Shown piece after piece: positions 37,990 through 48,481 of a stretch of DNA of 64,000 nucleotides; positions within the stretch are counted from its first letter, which is position 1; every line of letters starts with the position of its first letter. The notes beneath the pieces were generated by a model that worked only from the letters and a program-made list of their open reading frames with translations, was not told the DNA's origin and made no database searches. Origin of the DNA: Pelobates cultripes (Eukaryota; Chordata; Amphibia; Anura; Pelobatidae); the NCBI GenBank assembly GCA_933207985.1, contig OW240917.1, forward strand, positions 244,372,977-244,436,976. Reading direction: 5' to 3'. The translations under genes and the position numbers were made by a program.

Positions 37990-38638
37990 CTTTTTCTGTA
38001 GGAGGAAAGAAGATACAAATATATATATATATATGTAGTAAGCTCCTGCACTCCAACCTAACAATAATAAAAAATGACCTGGTGCTCTGGTAGCTCAATA
38101 GTATAAAATAACAAAAAGTACCGGCACTCCAAGGATTTTCAAGATATAATCTTCTTTATTCTGAGAAATACATCATCATCAACGTTTCAGCTCCCCTAAG
38201 GAGCTTTCATCAGGACACATATATATAGGGTCCTACAGCAAAGGGAATCTGGTCTTAAATAATTAAGGAAATTGTGTCACTCACAAAGTAAAAAAAAAAG
38301 TACTTATAAACAGCATCCAAAGTGCTGAAAAGCAACAGGTGTCGTAACGCGTTTCACTAATCAATGGCAGGTCTGCAGAAGCCATTGATTGTTGAAACGC
38401 ATTACAACGTCAGCACAGCACCATGTGGGTGGCGGTTCTGTAAAATTCTGGTCTCATCTGCTGGCCTTCCATGGGCTTAGTAGGGATATTGAATCAGGCA
38501 ATGCATAAATTTCATTTCTGGCACAGTGGGATGACGGGAGTTAATCAGCTGAGATATAAAATAAAATTACTCATAGTTACTCAGGAATAATAGAGAGCCC
38601 CTGCTGGCGGTTTCCAAGGACCAAGCACAAATACAGTC
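37990..38638. repeat. Unclassified repeat debris with (TA)n and a hammerhead-like core
   Basis: A (TA)n run at about 38019-38034 is followed by GCACTCCAAGGATTTTCAAG and then, on the minus strand (plus 38186-38213), CTGATGA, a 6-bp stem AGCTCC/GGAGCT with a short loop, and GAAAC. These are the conserved core boxes and stem II of hammerhead ribozymes. No stem I complementarity was found, so activity is not claimed. At 38340-38410 is a fold-back with TGTCGTAACGCGTTTCA and TGAAACGCATTACAACG arms. Confidence 0.5.
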
Positions 38639-38653
38639 AATATTTTTAATGAA

Positions 38654-39330
38654 AACCAAAGAAAAGAAAAAGTTACCTGCGCTCTCTCCTTAATCCCTAT
38701 GTATATTTAGACAAATGGAGGTCATTTAGTTACTCCAATGGCCATTGGAGGGAATGCCCGCCTGCCAACGTCAAGGCAGACCCCCCTGACCCTTCAGCCT
38801 GCTTCCTTGAGCTTCTGGCAAAGATATCTCTAGTGAGACAGAGAGGGGTATTTTTTATATACACCCCTATATACTTATTAACCCTTAATAGGGAACACAT
38901 GGGATGGGCGGCAGCATTGTAACAAGGCTGTGTGATACAAAGTAAATACAAATACAAAAAGATAAGTCCTGCGCTCATTCCCGTCACTACTGGGCCGGCA
39001 GCAATGACTATATATATATATAAAAATTCCCCTCTCTGTCTCATTAGAGATATCTTTGCCAGAAGCTCAAGGAAGCAGGCTGAAGGGTCAGTGTAGGACC
39101 CGATTTAGGGGGGTCTGCCTTGACGTTGGCAGACGGGCATTCCCTCCAATGGCCATTGGAGCAACTAAATGACCTCCATTTGTCTAAATATACACAGGGA
39201 TTAAGGAGAGAGCGCAGGTAACTTTTTCTTTTCTTTGGTTTTTACTATATATTGGGGCTGTTATGTACTGTAGTCATTGCTGCAGGCCCAGTAGTGATGG
39301 GAATGAGCGCAGGACTTATCTTTTTGTATT
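38654..39330. mobile_element. Fold-back insertion with perfect 15-bp direct repeats
   Basis: AATATTTTTAATGAA occurs at 38639-38653 and again at 39331-39345, as expected of a target duplication from target-primed insertion. Inside are two inverted pairs in the order A, C, A', C': A (about 38654-38855) is inverted at 39021-39242, and C (38951-39010, AGATAAGTCCTGCGCTCATT) is inverted at 39271-39330. No coding frame is kept. The 15-bp duplication argues against a hAT, Tc1 or T2 origin and for a LINE-, SINE- or Penelope-type process. Confidence 0.7.
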
Positions 39331-39591
39331 AATATTTTTAATGAACAAATTCGGGTTCATTCCTTAAACTCTAAATTGTAAATTTTTGAAATCCAAATGG
39401 CAAATTGTAAGCAGGAAAAAAAAAAGATTATTTTTTTAAAATTTGGCCTGAAATTTCTCATACACATTTTAATTCACATTTTCGCTTGGAATTTAGTAAA
39501 TAAACCTTATCTTTCTCCTCCTAGGCCAGCAGATCTTTTCATTAATGAGTAGAATATATTGAATATGTTCGCCTTTGTTTTTCAATTCTAG

Positions 39592-39765
39592 AACTTATTC
39601 CTCAGTTGATACCTGAAGCCGGGAGTCTTCTCCACACCCGAGTCCTCCAGTACAGAGAAATCTTAGAGAATCTACCAATGGATGCCTACACACATGGATG
39701 TATTCTACACCCGGAACTTACAGTGGATTCCATGATCCCAAAGTACGCCACTGCAGAGATCCGCC
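39592..39765 (+). CDS. gdap1l1: gdap1l1 coding exon 3 (residues 125-183, split codons at both ends)
   Basis: Acceptor TTTTTCAATTCTAG, donor GTAAGT. The two first bases complete Glu125; the last base starts Arg183. It encodes LIPQLIPEAGSLLHTRVLQY then ENLPMDAYTHGCILHPELT and DSMIPKYATAEIR. The LPMDAYTHGCILHPELT.DSMIP segment is a signature shared by GDAP1 and GDAP1L1, at the start of the GST C-terminal helical domain; KYATAEIRR points to the L1 paralogue. The internal TTG at 39606 is not the initiation site. Confidence 0.96.
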
Positions 39766-40432
39766 GTAAGTGGCCATGTTATCTGGCTGCCTTTTGCTAT
39801 GTCAGGAAGTGGGGAAAGATGACCTTATAAAGTCCATTTGCCAGGTATCAGTAGCAGGTCCACCAAAGTTCTAACTAGAAGTCAATGGGCCGATTGTCCT
39901 TCAGTACTGTAATAAGTGAAGATATGCAGTACCCAAGATTTCAAGAATTCGCATAGTCTGTCTGTCTTATCTATCTTTCTTTGTCCCTTTTTTGAAGCTG
40001 GAATTGAAACATAGGGTAGGGTACGAGTTTAAGTAAGGCCAAATTGTTTTTACTAAATTTTGACTAGATACAGAGAAAAGGATAATCATATATATATATA
40101 TTTTTTTAAGAATATATAAACTTTCTGAACCCATTTCACTGTAATGTTATATGACATTTTTTTCTGTCTGTATTTTATATACCAATCGAAAATGTCTGGT
40201 TTAATTTATAGGCGTAAGACACCACTGTCTTCATTTTTGTTTGATAACTAATAATTTGTATAGGATTTTAAATATTGTACAAACATTTATCACGTCGACA
40301 ATGCGACCTTTACCCTGACAAAAAACAATGTTGCATAAAAAAATAAATAAAGTGCATGGCATAGAAAATTATGTTGCTTTTCAGTTAAGTCAAATAAAAA
40401 TCGTATTTTCTTCTTCATCGTTTGCACTTCAG

Positions 40433-40527
40433 GACATCTGGAGAATGCCAGCACTGAACTCCTCAAACTTGATCACGAAGAACCTCAACTAACAGAGCCT
40501 TATCTTTCCAAACAAAAAAAACTCATG
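40433..40527 (+). CDS. gdap1l1: gdap1l1 coding exon 4 (residues 183-214)
   Basis: A short 95-base exon between acceptor TTTGCACTTCAG and donor GTAAGG. It completes Arg183 and encodes HLENASTELLKLDHEEPQLT then EPYLSKQKKLM. This is part of the charged helical insert that separates GDAP1-type proteins from ordinary GSTs. Intron 3 before it (39766-40432, 667 bp) has (TA)n near 40090 and no repeat I recognise. The exon ends in phase 0. Confidence 0.95.
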
Positions 40528-40949
40528 GTAAGGATCTGGTTGCCTTATTTACAAATAAAATCCCTTCTCCAGATCTCAGGAAATGCAGTGGTTAAACGCA
40601 ATCATCAAGTTCTGCGGTGCGTTCTTTGTCTTCAAAGAGAAGCATCGGGGATGAGAAGCACGTGCGCAGCAAGCACCACAATTCTCCAAACAAAAGCTCT
40701 CTAAGCTTTCAGATAAAGTAATGTGTAAAAACTGAGTCTGACTTGTTTCACACAGGGAAAGCGCCTCTAGTGGTTGTAATGACTAGATTTGTGTGTAGCC
40801 CTGCAATGGACACATTGCCGTATCTTAAATGACAAGGGAATTGCACACAGACCACTTTGTTTATATGAAGTGGTCTTGGTACCTCTAGTGTCCCTATAAA
40901 TCCCTTTAAAAAATGACTTTTGTTGTTTCTTTTTGTTTTGTTTTTTAAG
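40528..40949 (+). other. gdap1l1 intron 4 with a T2 MITE remnant
   Basis: A 422-bp intron. The segment at about 40745-40915 has GCGCCTCTAGTGGTTGT, CCACTTTGTTTATATGAAG and GGTACCTCTAGTGTCCCT followed by TTTAA near 40906, the right half of a decayed T2 element. The T-rich stretch at 40921-40946 is the polypyrimidine tract of exon 5. Confidence 0.6.
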
Positions 40950-41064
40950 GCAAAGATCTTAGAACATGATAATGTGAATTACCTGAAGAAAATTCTGATT
41001 GAATTAGCCATGGTTTTAGACCAGATTGAAGCCGAGCTGGAAAAGAGAAAAATAGAATATGCAG
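40950..41064 (+). CDS. gdap1l1: gdap1l1 coding exon 5 (residues 215-252 plus first base of 253)
   Basis: A 115-base exon after an acceptor with a long T-tract (TTGTTTTTTAAG) and before a GTAAGA donor. It encodes AKILEHDNVNYLKKILIELA then MVLDQIEAELEKRKIEYA. The helix-forming, Glu/Lys-rich MVLDQIEAELEKRK segment is characteristic of the family and likely ends the long helical insert. One base is left for Gly253, completed by the first two bases of exon 6 over an 11.9-kb intron. Confidence 0.96.
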
Positions 41065-43137
41065 GTAAGAAAAAAAAATCTCACGTTATCGTTTATCAAA
41101 TTAAAAGTAGATGGATATAAATAAAAGAACATTACAGATTTCGATACAAATGTGTTTTTAATTACTTTAAAAGCTCTAAGCTTTATCTTAATATCTCTTG
41201 CAGTGAATTTTCTAGTGTAGACTCTTAAAATTAAAGGTTTGTGGGCTTTGCATTGACCCAAGCAATGTGTTTTCTTTTGTATAAACAAAGTAAAGTATTC
41301 AAATGTATTCTTTCCTTTGGTCACCTCCTATGGGTCACCTATCATAGATGATTGGGGTGCTCAACCCAACAGGAATCTCATAAGGCTCATAATTTATCAA
41401 ATAAACGTACTGGCATTTGTAAGGAACTTGACGGAAATATAGCTTTTTAAAAAATGCACCAGAATGTAAAAATATCATATCCCCCTCCCTTGTAAATTGC
41501 AGCCATAAAGTTTGACCTACAAAAGTCGCTGTTTAGTTTGGGCGAAGTAAAGGAAGTGGGTGACACTTACCGTCCCTCTGCAGAGGTGTAAACAAACAGA
41601 ATAGGGCAATGGCACAGTAAAAAAAAAAAACATAATTAAAGCAATGTGAATAATAGGGCTTCCTGGGCTAAATGTTTGCAATGTAAGTAAACACACATAC
41701 ACGTTGTTGGGAGGGAAGATGTTAAGAATTTTACTTCTAAGTTAAAACACATGCTGAGGTTTTGAATATAAACTCCGTTGTGTAATACTATTACTATATC
41801 ATTCTATTCTACAGCCCTGGCGGCTTTAAACAATCTATTGAATAGAACGTAAGCATGTTTATATTGGTAAAATCGAGCGTGTGCTACAACACTGGAAGTA
41901 ATCGATGATTTGTTTAACTCGCCCTCTTGGTTTTTTCCAATACACAAAGCTTTGTTGGAAAAAAAGGAAGACGTTCATAAAAACTGTCCCCAATCTCCTC
42001 TCAACACAAATTGATTGCCTGCCCAATGACAAATTAGCCAAACACTCCCATCCATGCACCGTAAATGAAAAGGTTCGATACTCAGCAGAAGTTCCACTTG
42101 GTGAGCCAGCACAGACGTCTATAGTCATATCTGGGAAAATATGGCGGAACTTTCACGAAACTCTGCCAATTCTTCATCCAACGCTGACCACCAGAAAAAA
42201 AGACCTCACTTAATGTCCCTTTCCTACATGGCCTGTGCAGGTGTTTTTTTGGATGGGTCAAAAAAAATTGCTGCCTTCCTCTCAAACCTCAATATTTTAG
42301 AATGCAGAATTCTCCAACAAACCTCTTGTGAATCATGTAGATGCAAGAAGATGCCTTGTCATTGACGTGGCATCATTTCCTCTTCCTGTGGTTGTCTGTG
42401 TAGGCTTGTATTGTTATGTATTATTGTATTACGCATAATATAGCCTTTTGTATTACTTTGGAATAAATACATATCATGACTTTTTTAGTGCATTCCAAGC
42501 TTACCTTTGCTCTATGGAGGGCATCCTTCCTTGACCAAAAGCACCACTTAATCTGCTAAAACAATGTACAATTTCAATGGCTGATAGAGTCCTAGAGATT
42601 TTTGAGATTCAAGAATGCACAATGACTGTTGATTATCTGTGCAGTTTTGGATTAGGTAAACTGTGTTTAAGAGAACTTTAAGTTGCCTACCCCCATGAAT
42701 CGTGGCTACACCAGGAGAAGCCACAAAAAAAGGGTATTTACTTAAATGTGTCCATTACAAAACATTATACATAATCAATACAACGCATGCGATTTTTTAT
42801 TTTAAATAATTCAAAATGTCAGGTTTCCTTTAACAATTCTTATCTTGTACTTGTATCCTTAGCACTTAGCATAGATCTGCATCAATGCAGTAATCAATAA
42901 ATGCATGATATATTATCTACTGAATACTTTGAATACAAATTCACATCTAGCATAAACCTTAGACTCATTGTGTTAATATAATATCACTGTCATTTATACC
43001 CCCCCAATATTTCAAATGGACAAAGAGGGGCACTTTTAGGTGACTTACTATTAACAATTTAAACAACTAAAATGTAATTTAGAACAAGAACATTGTATCT
43101 TATTTACACAGACTGATTTCTAAACACATTTATTGTA
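41065..43137 (+). other. gdap1l1 intron 5, proximal part, nothing firmly recognised
   Basis: AT-rich, with no exon. The last 150 bp (about 42985-43137) before the 48-bp minisatellite starts TTTATACCCCCCCAATATTTC. Together with AAATAGGGACTGTCCTCCTA at 48695-48715 on the far side it could mark the outer transposon in which the satellite resides; this is uncertain. Confidence 0.45.
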
Positions 43138-43729
43138 GATACATTACTGGGAGTATTATTGCTGTGGGGCTCTGTTATACACTGAGACACATTACTGGGA
43201 GTATTATTGCTGTGGAGCTCTGTTATACACTCAGACACATTACTGGGAGTATTATTGCTGTGGAGCTCTGTTATACACTCAGACACATTACTGGGAGTAT
43301 TATTGCTGTGGAGCTCTGTTATACACTCAGACACATTACTGGGAGTATTATTGCTGTGGAGCTCTGTTATACACCCAGACACATTACTGGAAGTATTATT
43401 ACTGTGGAGCTCTGTTATACACTCAGACACATTACTGGGAGTATTATTGCTGTGGAGCTCTATTATAGACTCAGACACATTACTGGGAGTATTATTGCTG
43501 TGGAGCTCTGTTATACATTTAGACACATTACTCTGAGTATTATTACTGTGGAGCTCTGTTATACACTCAGACACATTACTGGGAGTATTATTGCTGTGGA
43601 GCTCTGTTATACACTCAGACACATTACTGGGAGTATTATTTCTGTGGGGCTATGTTATATACTCAGACACATTACTGGGAGTATTATTGCTGTGGGGCTC
43701 TGTTATACACTCACACACATTACTGGGAG
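43138..43729. repeat. 48-bp minisatellite, about 12 copies (left part of a split array)
   Basis: Unit starts ACATTACTGGGAGTATTATT and contains GCTGTGGAGCTCTGTTATAC. Since 48 is a multiple of three, it gives stop-free frames on both strands (up to 250 codons) that are not genes. The array is interrupted at 43730 by the outer hAT element and resumes at 48482. Confidence 0.95.
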
Positions 43730-44046
43730 CAGTGGCGTACACATGACCCATGGGGCCCCGGTGCGAAAATTGATCCGTGGGCCCCCCCCGCGCACGGGCC
43801 GGGCCGCAACACATGGCGGTGGGCACCTGGTCGCAGGGGTTACAGGGCTGCGACCCCTGCGACCGCGGTATGTACGCCAGTGCATGCAGATGCACACACT
43901 TAAAGGACCACTCTAGGCAGGGCCGGACTGGCCCACCGGGATACCGGGAAATTTCCCGGTGGGCCGCGGCACCTGGGGGCCGGCCGGGTTCCTGGCCCTT
44001 TAAATACTGCAGCCGCCCGAGCGCTCTGTTAAGAGCCTCAGGCGGC

Positions 44047-44146
44047 NNNNNNNNNNNNNNNNNNNNNNNNNNNNNNNNNNNNNNNNNNNNNNNNNNNNNN
44101 NNNNNNNNNNNNNNNNNNNNNNNNNNNNNNNNNNNNNNNNNNNNNN
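44047..44146. other. Assembly gap, 100 N
   Basis: Exactly 100 N, a conventional placeholder for a gap of unknown size. It lies between GC-rich sequence (CCTCAGGCGGC) and a CA-rich array inside the inner hAT element. The X-containing open frames across it have no meaning. Confidence 0.98.
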
Positions 44147-45069
44147 ACACAATGCATCCCTTACACACAACCAGAAACACATAATACATCCCTTATACAA
44201 ATACACACTGCTTCCACTACACACAAACAAACTACATCACCTGCACAAACTGGTAACCCTATACACTACATACCATAAGCACACATATTAGATCCTCTAC
44301 AATAACACATAACACATCCCCTACACACTCCACTCCCTGTGAGCTAACCCATGGGTGGGTGGAACTTATGAGTGGGCCTTATGGGCATACTCACCATCAG
44401 GCCCTGGGGCCCAGACCTTGAGCTGTGTAAGGGGCCCCAAAAAAATTGAGCTGCTTCCAATTCTCCCAGAACATTGAATTTTGTGACCACAGTTGAAAAC
44501 AGCCTCCAGAGATCCTGTTCTACACCAGACCAGTGGAGCCAAACTGCAGCCCATCATCATCCTCATCTGGTTGTAAGTAGGCAATCTAGTATAATATTAG
44601 TGACACTAATCTATAATGTAATTACATTAAAGGGACACTATAGCCTAAATGAAGTGGTTCTTCCTGGTGTCTATAGCTGGTCCCTGCAGGCTTTTTAATG
44701 TAAACACACACTGTGTGCAGTTTTGGCATTAGTTCATATGGCAGATTATATAGGTGGGGCATTGTGATGTCACATGGGGGGGGCAGCTAATTTTTCCTTT
44801 GCCTAGGGCAGCAAAAATCCTTGCACCGCTCTGATCCTGGGCAGGTGCACCAGTCTACTGGTGACCCACAGGAGGGGAGTGCACTGATTGCACTGCACTC
44901 TCCTCCTGCCCAGCCCCATTTTTACCGCAGTGCAAGTGCCCTCTGCCCTTAATTTACAGTGGCTCACACTCACAACAAGCAGTGCCTGGAGCCGTGAAGG
45001 AGCGGGTATGGCAAAGAGCTATTGATTAGCATAACATCAATATCCAGGAACGCGGCCGGCCCCCTGACT

Positions 45070-45830
45070 TCTCCAGGTAAAGGGGTGGAGGGGAGAGGGG
45101 AATAGAGGGAGGAGGGAGAGACACAGGGAAAGGGGGGAGGGAGAGAGATGGGGAGAGACACAGGGAAAGTGGGAGGGAGAGAGATGGGGAGGAGGGGGGA
45201 GAGACACAGGAAAGGGGGGGAGAGATGGGGAGGAGTGGGGGGAGAGACACAGGGAAGGGGGAGAGGAGGATGGGAGAGACACAGGAAAGGGGAGGGAGAG
45301 ATGGGGGAGGAGGGGGAGAGACACAGGAAGGGGGAGAGGGGGAGACAGGTAGGTGGGGGAGAGAGATGGGAGAGACACAAGGGAAAGGGGGGAGGGAGAG
45401 ATGGGGAGGAGGGGGAGAGAGATGGGGGAGAGGGGGGAGACAGGTGTTGGGAGAGATGGGGAGAGACACAGGGAAAGGGGGAGGGAGAGAGATGGGGAGA
45501 GACACAGGGAAAGGGGGGAGGAGGGTAGAGACACAGGGAAAGGGGGGAGGGAGAGAGATGGGGAGGAGGGAGAGACACAGGGAAAGGGGGAGGAAGAGAC
45601 ACAGGGAAAGGGGGTGAAAGAGGCAGAGGGGGAAGAGAGAGACAAAGAGGGAGAAATGAGAGAGAGACACACAAGGGGAGGGGAAGAAAGAGGCAGAGGG
45701 GGAAGAGAGAGACTGGGAAGGAGAGGGGAGAAATTGACACAGAGGAGCAGTGAGTGGGAGAAAGAAACATACAGAGTGACTGGGGGAGACAAAAAGGCAC
45801 ACAGAGGGGCTGGAGATAAAGAGACACACA
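45070..45830. repeat. Polypurine (GA-rich) variable tandem array, about 0.75 kb
   Basis: Almost pure G/A on the plus strand, made of units such as GAGAGACACAGGGAAAGGGG and GGAGGGAGAGAGATGGGGAG in irregular order. Minus-strand frames up to 292 codons (Pro/Ser/Leu/Cys-rich) are artefacts of the composition. It lies inside the hAT element at 43918-46902. Confidence 0.9.
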
Positions 45831-47386
45831 TAGGGGCAGTATATATCACAAAGCCCCCAAGGCCTTCCCCTGCCGGCCGATCTCCCTCCCCTTTCCACAG
45901 GCACCGTGCAGCCAGTCGGCAGGGGAGGAAGAGAGGACCTGGGGCAACGCTCCGGCTCTCACGAGGGTGGACTCTAGCCCTGTAGCTATGGGCTAGAGTT
46001 CACTCTCACCACTTCCTGGTGGTCCCAGTAGTAGGAGTGAACTCTAGCCCCATACACACACTGCCCCACACACACACACCATACACATTCACACACTGCC
46101 CCCACACACACACACCATACACATTTACACACTGCCCACCCACACACTGAACCTTTCACACACATTGCACCACTGCTCCTATACCCTACTACAGCCCCAT
46201 ATCCCAGCAGACTCCATGTAAGTTGTCAAACTGTTCTTAAACGGTTTGACGACTTACTCTGGGAGGGGGTGCCGACGCTCCTGGCACCATAACCACTACA
46301 CAGAGGAGTAGTGGTTATTGTGCATGGAATATTTCTTTAAATAATCTACAAGTGCCCCTCTCAGGCTCAGGCTCTGGATCCGCCATTAGTATATGACATG
46401 TATATTAATGTGTGTATTAGTTTTATATCTCTATTATATTTACACATATTAATGTACATTTATATATGCATAATACACAGAGAAATTTCATTAATATGTA
46501 CCATATGTAATGAGCAGATATTGGCCCAGTCTTGTTGCTAGGTGCATACTCCAGCACAATAACATATTTAAAGTGAAGAGCACACCTACAGGACTTCAAA
46601 ATAAAAAAATTTCAGTTGTGCCCTACATACATTCACCATTTCAGTCCCATTAACAAGCTTTCCTTAATATGTCAAGGTAGTTGGACTGAAACATTGATTA
46701 CATGCAAAGGCACGTCTGCTTAAAATAAATCTGCACTTTTGTTTATTTTGAAGCCTATGAGTGCGCTTTTTACGTTGAAGTACTTTTTAATTTTAAGTTA
46801 TCTGTTCTAACTCTGTATCTGCACACTATGCTGGCGCGATGCATTATGGGGCTGGTAAATATTTTTTTTCCAGGGCTGCTTTTAATTCCCAGTCCGGCCC
46901 TGACTCTAGGCACCCAGACCACTTCAGCTTAATGAAGTGGTCTGGGTGCCAGGTCCAGCTAGGGTTAACCCATTTTTTCATAAACATAGCAGTTTCAGAG
47001 AAACTGCTGTGTTTATGAATGGGTTAAGCCTTCCCCTATTTCCTCTAGTGGCTGTCCCATTGACAGCTGCTAGAGGCGCTTGCGTGCTTTTCATTGTGAT
47101 TTTCACAGTGAGAGCACGCCAGCGTCCATAGGAAAGCATTATGAATGCTTTCCTATGTGACCGGCTGAATGCGCGCGCAGCTCTTGCCGCGCGTGCGCAT
47201 ACAGCCGACGGGGAGGAGAAGAGGAGGATTGGAGGAGGAGAGCTCTCCGCCCAGCGCTGGAAAAAGGTAAGTTTTACCCCTTTCCAGAGCCGGGCGGGAG
47301 GGGGTCCCTGAGGGTGGGGGCACCCTCAGGGCACTATAGTGCCAGGAAAACGAGTATATTTTCCTGGCACTATAGTGGTCCTTTAA

Positions 47387-47700
47387 AGGACCACTACAGA
47401 CACCCAGATCACATCAGCTCAATGAAGTTGTCTGGGTGTCAGGCCCCTCTAGTTTTAACCCTGCAGCTGAAAACATAGCAGTTTCAGAGAAACTGCTATG
47501 TTTCACTGAGGGTTAATCCAGCCTCTAGTGGCTGTCTCACTGACAGCAGCTAGAGGAGCACACTGAACGTCCATAGGAAAGCATTGTGTAATGCTTTCCT
47601 ATGGGCGGTTTGAATGCGTGCGCGGTCGCATTCGGAGCTGAGAGGCTGAGGGATCCTCAGCGCCAAGGGAGTCCGGCGCTGGAGAAAGGTAAGTGCTGAA
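47387..47700. mobile_element. Truncated T2 MITE directly abutting the previous copy
   Basis: Starts AGGACCACTACAGACACCC immediately after TTAA 47383-47386, which also ends the copy at 43904-47382, so the two share one TTAA. It follows the family pattern to GGCGCTGGAGAAAGGTAAG, then changes abruptly into a CA-rich array; the right terminus is missing. Confidence 0.8.
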
Positions 47701-48035
47701 GACACACACACACTTACAGATGCATACACACTAGCTAACAGACACACACATTTACTGACAGAGACACAGTCAGCGACAGACATACATACACACTCACTTA
47801 CAAAACATACACTCTCATTGACAAACACACACTCACTAACAGACATCAAACAGACTCACTAACACACACACAGTAAGACACACACAGTAAGACACACACT
47901 AACACTCACACACTCTAACACTCACACACTCTAACACTCACTCTAACACTCACACACACTCACTCTAACACACACACACTAACACTCACTCTAACACTCA
48001 CACACACTAACACTCACTCTAACACTCACACTAAC
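47700..48035. repeat. CA-rich ACACTCACTCTAACACTC array
   Basis: Degenerate CACACA/CTAACACTCACTCTAA repeats, ending in a T-rich stretch near 48040-48065. It occupies the interior of the outer hAT element and resembles the CACTGACA array at 33980-34490. Confidence 0.88.
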
Positions 48036-48481
48036 ACATGATTTTTTTTGTTGTTTTTTTTTTTATGTAATCCCCCCAGCCTCCTTACCTTTTGGAGTGC
48101 TGGGGGGATTCCCTGGGGTCCAGTGGTGCTGCTGCTGGGCTGCTGGGCGGGTGGCCGGTCGGGCAGGCGGGCGCGCGAGGGAGCACTCAGTGCTTCCTCT
48201 TCAGCTCCCTCGCGCACCGCGCAGGGATGCCGGCGCCGGAAGATGACGTCATCTTCCGGCTCCGGTATCATTGCGGTGCGCGAGGGAGCTGAAGAGGAAG
48301 CACTGAGTGCTCCCTCACGCGCCCGCCTGCCTGCCCGACCGGCCGGCCACCCGGGGTCAGCAGGGCCAGCCTCAGGGGGGCCCTGGGGTGGCCGCCTCCT
48401 GGCCCCCCAGGGGAAGAGGCTGGCCCTGGGCGTACATACCGGGTCGCAGGGTCACCTGCGACCCTGGTATGTACGCCACTG

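Larger units (their letters stand above)
43918..46902. mobile_element. Inner hAT-type element, ACTCTAGG TSD, contains an assembly gap
   Basis: Left end CAGGGCCGGACTGGCC and right end CCAGTCCGGCCCTG are good inverted repeats. ACTCTAGG at 43910-43917 and 46903-46910 is a perfect 8-bp target duplication. Near the left end is the inverted module ACCGGGAAATTTCCCGGT (43943-43960). The interior includes the 100-N gap, a CA/GCATCC array, the ACCTTGAGCTGTGTAAGG segment, a purine-rich tract and the GTGAACTCTAG stem-loops (45970-46003, 46037-46051). True length is unknown because of the gap. Confidence 0.87.
43904..47382. mobile_element. T2-family MITE split by an inner hAT element
   Basis: TTAA at 43900-43903 and 47383-47386. 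Left fragment 43904-43917 (AGGACCACTCTAGG); the element resumes at 46903-47382 after the inner hAT insertion. The resumed part reads ACTCTAGGCACCCAGACCAC and ends GGCACTATAGTGGTCCT. Removing the insertion and one ACTCTAGG gives a typical element of about 486 bp. Confidence 0.87.
43730..48481. mobile_element. Outer hAT-type element inserted in the minisatellite, ACTGGGAG TSD
   Basis: Left terminus CAGTGGCGTACACATG and right terminus TATGTACGCCACTG are inverted repeats. ACTGGGAG stands at 43722-43729 and at 48482-48489; joining the flanks restores a normal 48-bp unit, so the insertion split one satellite repeat. A subterminal copy of the right end (GGTATGTACGCCAGTG, 43867-43882) lies near the left end. 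The interior contains the T2 MITE at 43904-47382, a truncated T2 element at 47387, a CA array and a fold-back at 48187-48310 centred on GATGACGTCATC. No transposase is seen. Confidence 0.85.

Noticed and set aside
38170..38217. Hammerhead ribozyme on the minus strand
   Set aside because: CTGATGA, stem II and GAAAC are present, but I could find no stem I pairing around a GUH cleavage site, so only a core-like motif is supported.
43730..43882. A separate 153-bp MITE at the left end of the outer hAT element
   Set aside because: Its inner end GTACGCCAGTG is followed by CATGCAGA, which does not match the ACTGGGAG left flank; the match is at 48482 instead.
43164..43916. A 250-codon plus-strand and a 172-codon minus-strand repeat protein
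   Set aside because: Both come from the 48-bp minisatellite, whose length is a multiple of three; open frames exist on both strands at once.
45026..45985. Several overlapping 126-292 codon frames on both strands
   Set aside because: Products of the polypurine/polypyrimidine tract; low-complexity Pro/Ser or Gly/Arg/Glu sequences with no conserved domain.
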